64,000 bases of DNA from Cercozoa sp. M6MM (lineage: Eukaryota > Endomyxa: Ascetosporea). Each line of letters begins with the position of its first letter. Position 1 is the first letter of the stretch. This document shows positions 61,982-64,000 of the stretch, one piece after another. The notes beneath the pieces were generated by a model. It saw only the letters and a list, made by a program, of their open reading frames with translations. It searched no databases and was not told the DNA's origin. A program made the translations under genes and the position numbers. The stretch is taken from the NCBI GenBank assembly GCA_040357565.1, contig JBDODJ010000007.1. The stretch is one strand, 5' to 3'.

Positions 61982-63392
61982 TCAAGCCGCTTGCTGCTGC
62001 AGATATTCGGCAAGTCGCTGCAGCTCTTCGGTCACAAAGTCGCTGTCGTCACTCGACCAGTGCTTCTGTCGGAGCTGTTCGAGCACAGCAAGTGCACGCT
62101 TGACATGCGCCTTGCTGCGCAAAAGAAACCAATTCAGCCTAGTCACACAGTCACTCTGTAAAGAGCGTGTACTCAGAGATGGGCACGAACGAACGCAAAG
62201 CGGGAAGTGCGAACTCCACCGAATACTGCGGGAATGCAAGTCAACACAAGGACGGAGCAGCAGTGTAGCCAAGGTACCGGGTAGTCTGCGAACGCCAGTT
62301 CCACACCGTCGCACAGACCTCGTTCCCAGATCGCAGTTGATGTCACCTGACAGGTACATATTCATACACAATAGGTCAACAAACATACAGATGAGAAATA
62401 CTCGATCAACGCGGCCCTCACACAGTCGCGGCAGCGCGTTACACAAAGCTTCGGCGCGCGCTTCGACTTCTTCGACGTCGTCATCCTGGGCATACTGTCG
62501 ACCCAGGGAGCCCACTGCCACACACGTAACAAGAACGCATGCAGAGGCAATAGTAGACCGTGCAAAGGTACCAAACACGGCAAGTATGCCCAAATCCGAC
62601 GATGTCACACATTTCTCCAACGCTGTTTCAACCACCTATCGATAGGGAGGAAGTACCTACAACAGTCACAAGCATGCCTACGGGACACTAAACGTACCTG
62701 ATCAGCAGCGTCACCGTGCTTGAGCCACGCGCCGCACAGTGCACTTGCCAGTGTCTTGGCCTGCAACACGACACTGTCACGTTGAACACGTTGTGTGTCA
62801 AAGGACAAACCTGATCGGACGAGAGCGGCATCAGCAGCAGCTGTCGTGCCACACGGTCGAGGACTTTCGCGCCATCCACCTGCACCAGCCGGTCATGATG
62901 AGGAGGTTTCTTGTGCGGGGACAGGACACGGAAAAAAGAAGTACCTGGTCCACCCGGGAGGAGGCACCGCCGTGAGCACGCGCGGCGTTGAGGTCATCTA
63001 CTACGGCGGCGTAATGCTGTGCGAGTGACTCGCCGCCCTGTGAAACGACCGTCATTCCCAGTCAACCCCACAGCAACGTAACATGGATACCTCACACTCG
63101 TCCAAATGCAGCATAGAAGAACGCGGCGATGACGCGGACGATGCGCTACCGTGTGCACACGCATGCATACACTGTCTTTGAGATACAGCAACTCTTTGTA
63201 CTGATCGCGTGAATCGCTCGAGTTCGTTGCCATCCGAAGTTCCGCCTGCACGTATTATGTGTTTGTGTCAGTACACACAACACGACACAAGCAAACCACA
63301 TGCCATCAAATACCTCACTGAAAATGCTGCTGATGCGGCCACGCAAGGCCTCTGTCGCTGTGCTGTCGCATGTCGCACCTGCTGGTGCACCA

Positions 63393-63429
<37 letters not shown>

Positions 63430-63738
63430 ACAAACACACATACACAAATACACACACACACAAACACACAGACACGCCTCCATTAGCACATGTCGTCTGT
63501 ACCAGGTTCCACCGAGGTTTCACCTCGCACCACTGCCGTGCCCAGGTGCCTACCACACAGTCAACAAGGTCCGTTGGACAGTCGTATCGCACCTAGTCGC
63601 ATAGACACACAGAAAGCTCGTACTGGAGTGGTGTGCCACCGAGGCCCATGCCGCCGGCCAGAAAGTCGAAAGCACGCTGCGCCTCCTCGACTGTGCGTGC
63701 TTGCAGTTCGTACAGTCGCGGTGACGCAAATCTCTTCT

Positions 63739-63793
<55 letters not shown>

Positions 63794-64000
63794 TACACAC
63801 GGAAATGTCAGCTATCGTTGCAGAAAACCAACCTTGCGCTGCCAGGCAAACAGCACTCTTCTTCGGTCGCAATCGAGGTCCACCTCGGCCTAGCAACCAC
63901 GAGTATTGAAAACAGTTGACATCATGCATGTGAGTACACACACCTTGGTTATCCAGGAGTATTCGACAAAGCCACGCGGAGGCTTTGATTCGTCGAAGTC
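61982..64000 (-). CDS. unknown protein, C-terminal part (5' end off window)
   Basis: About 12 exons are read leftwards from the right edge to a TGA at 61982. Segments include DFDESKPPRGFVEYSWITK, AEVDLDCDRRRVLFAWQRK, KRFASPRLYELQARTVEEAQ, GGESLAQHYAAVVDDLNAAR, VLDRVARQLLLMPLSSDQ, ARAEALCNALPRLCEGRVDR, GLCDGVELAFADYP and the C-terminal KRALAVLEQLRQKHW. It looks like an all-helical repeat protein with HEAT-like or scaffold character. No catalytic motif or membrane helix is evident. The exons around 63240-63600 are poorly defined. I do not recognise the family. Confidence 0.6.
63397..63475. repeat. (CA)n repeat
   Basis: CA with AAACAC and ATACAC units in an intron of the rightmost minus-strand gene. 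Confidence 0.9.
63741..63799. repeat. (CA)n repeat
   Basis: Pure CA in an intron of the rightmost minus-strand gene. It ends at the acceptor tttgcag (minus strand), so (TG)n is on the sense strand. Confidence 0.9.

Overview
This is a gene-dense nuclear eukaryotic window with many short introns, canonical GT-AG boundaries, long dinucleotide repeats and ten runs of N. I built exon models by eye from splice signals, reading phase and family motifs. About 21 genes are visible, roughly one per 3 kb, on both strands. The gene set (WH1/EVH1 protein, chitin synthase, bifunctional PFK-2/FBPase-2, TDY-type MAP kinase, MSH4, Cwc21/SRRM2, Cwc24/RNF113, NF-X1, Erv1, a bromodomain-NET protein and a laminin-G cell-surface protein) fits a free-living unicellular eukaryote. 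I cannot place it confidently: stramenopiles and unicellular relatives of animals or fungi would all fit. Nothing bacterial, viral or organellar dominates.

Layout, left to right: WH1 protein (-, runs off the left edge); CTD-type phosphatase (+); NF-X1 zinc-finger protein (-); PHO80/U-type cyclin (-); PFK-2/FBPase-2 (+); a Cys/Tyr/Gln-rich protein of unknown family (+); a 34-exon, about 1750-residue laminin-G membrane protein (-); Cwc21/SRRM2 (-); an unknown Gln-rich protein (+); TDY MAP kinase (-); an orphan acidic last exon (-); a CHCH MICOS-like protein (+); an amidohydrolase (+); a 1299-residue multi-pass membrane protein of unknown family (+); chitin synthase (-); a bromodomain-NET protein (+); Erv1/ALR sulfhydryl oxidase (+); RNF113/Cwc24 (-); an unknown protein of about 497 residues (+); MSH4 (+); an unknown protein (-, runs off the right edge). 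Several neighbours are head to head over 0.3-0.9 kb. Erv1 and RNF113 converge to within about 150 bp.

There is no operon-like logic. Loose themes are spliceosome proteins (Cwc21, Cwc24), surface and wall proteins (chitin synthase, laminin-G protein, Cys/Tyr-rich protein, multi-pass protein), mitochondrial intermembrane-space proteins (Erv1, twin CX9C) and meiosis (MSH4).

The most unusual signals are: introns whose 5' splice sites are mostly GTAC/GTAN rather than GTRAGT; a strong strand bias of dinucleotide repeats, usually (TG)n in the transcribed sense; three or four large proteins without a recognisable family; RS-domain micro-exons next to an assembly gap; and bacterial-style wall-protein repeats inside the laminin-G protein.
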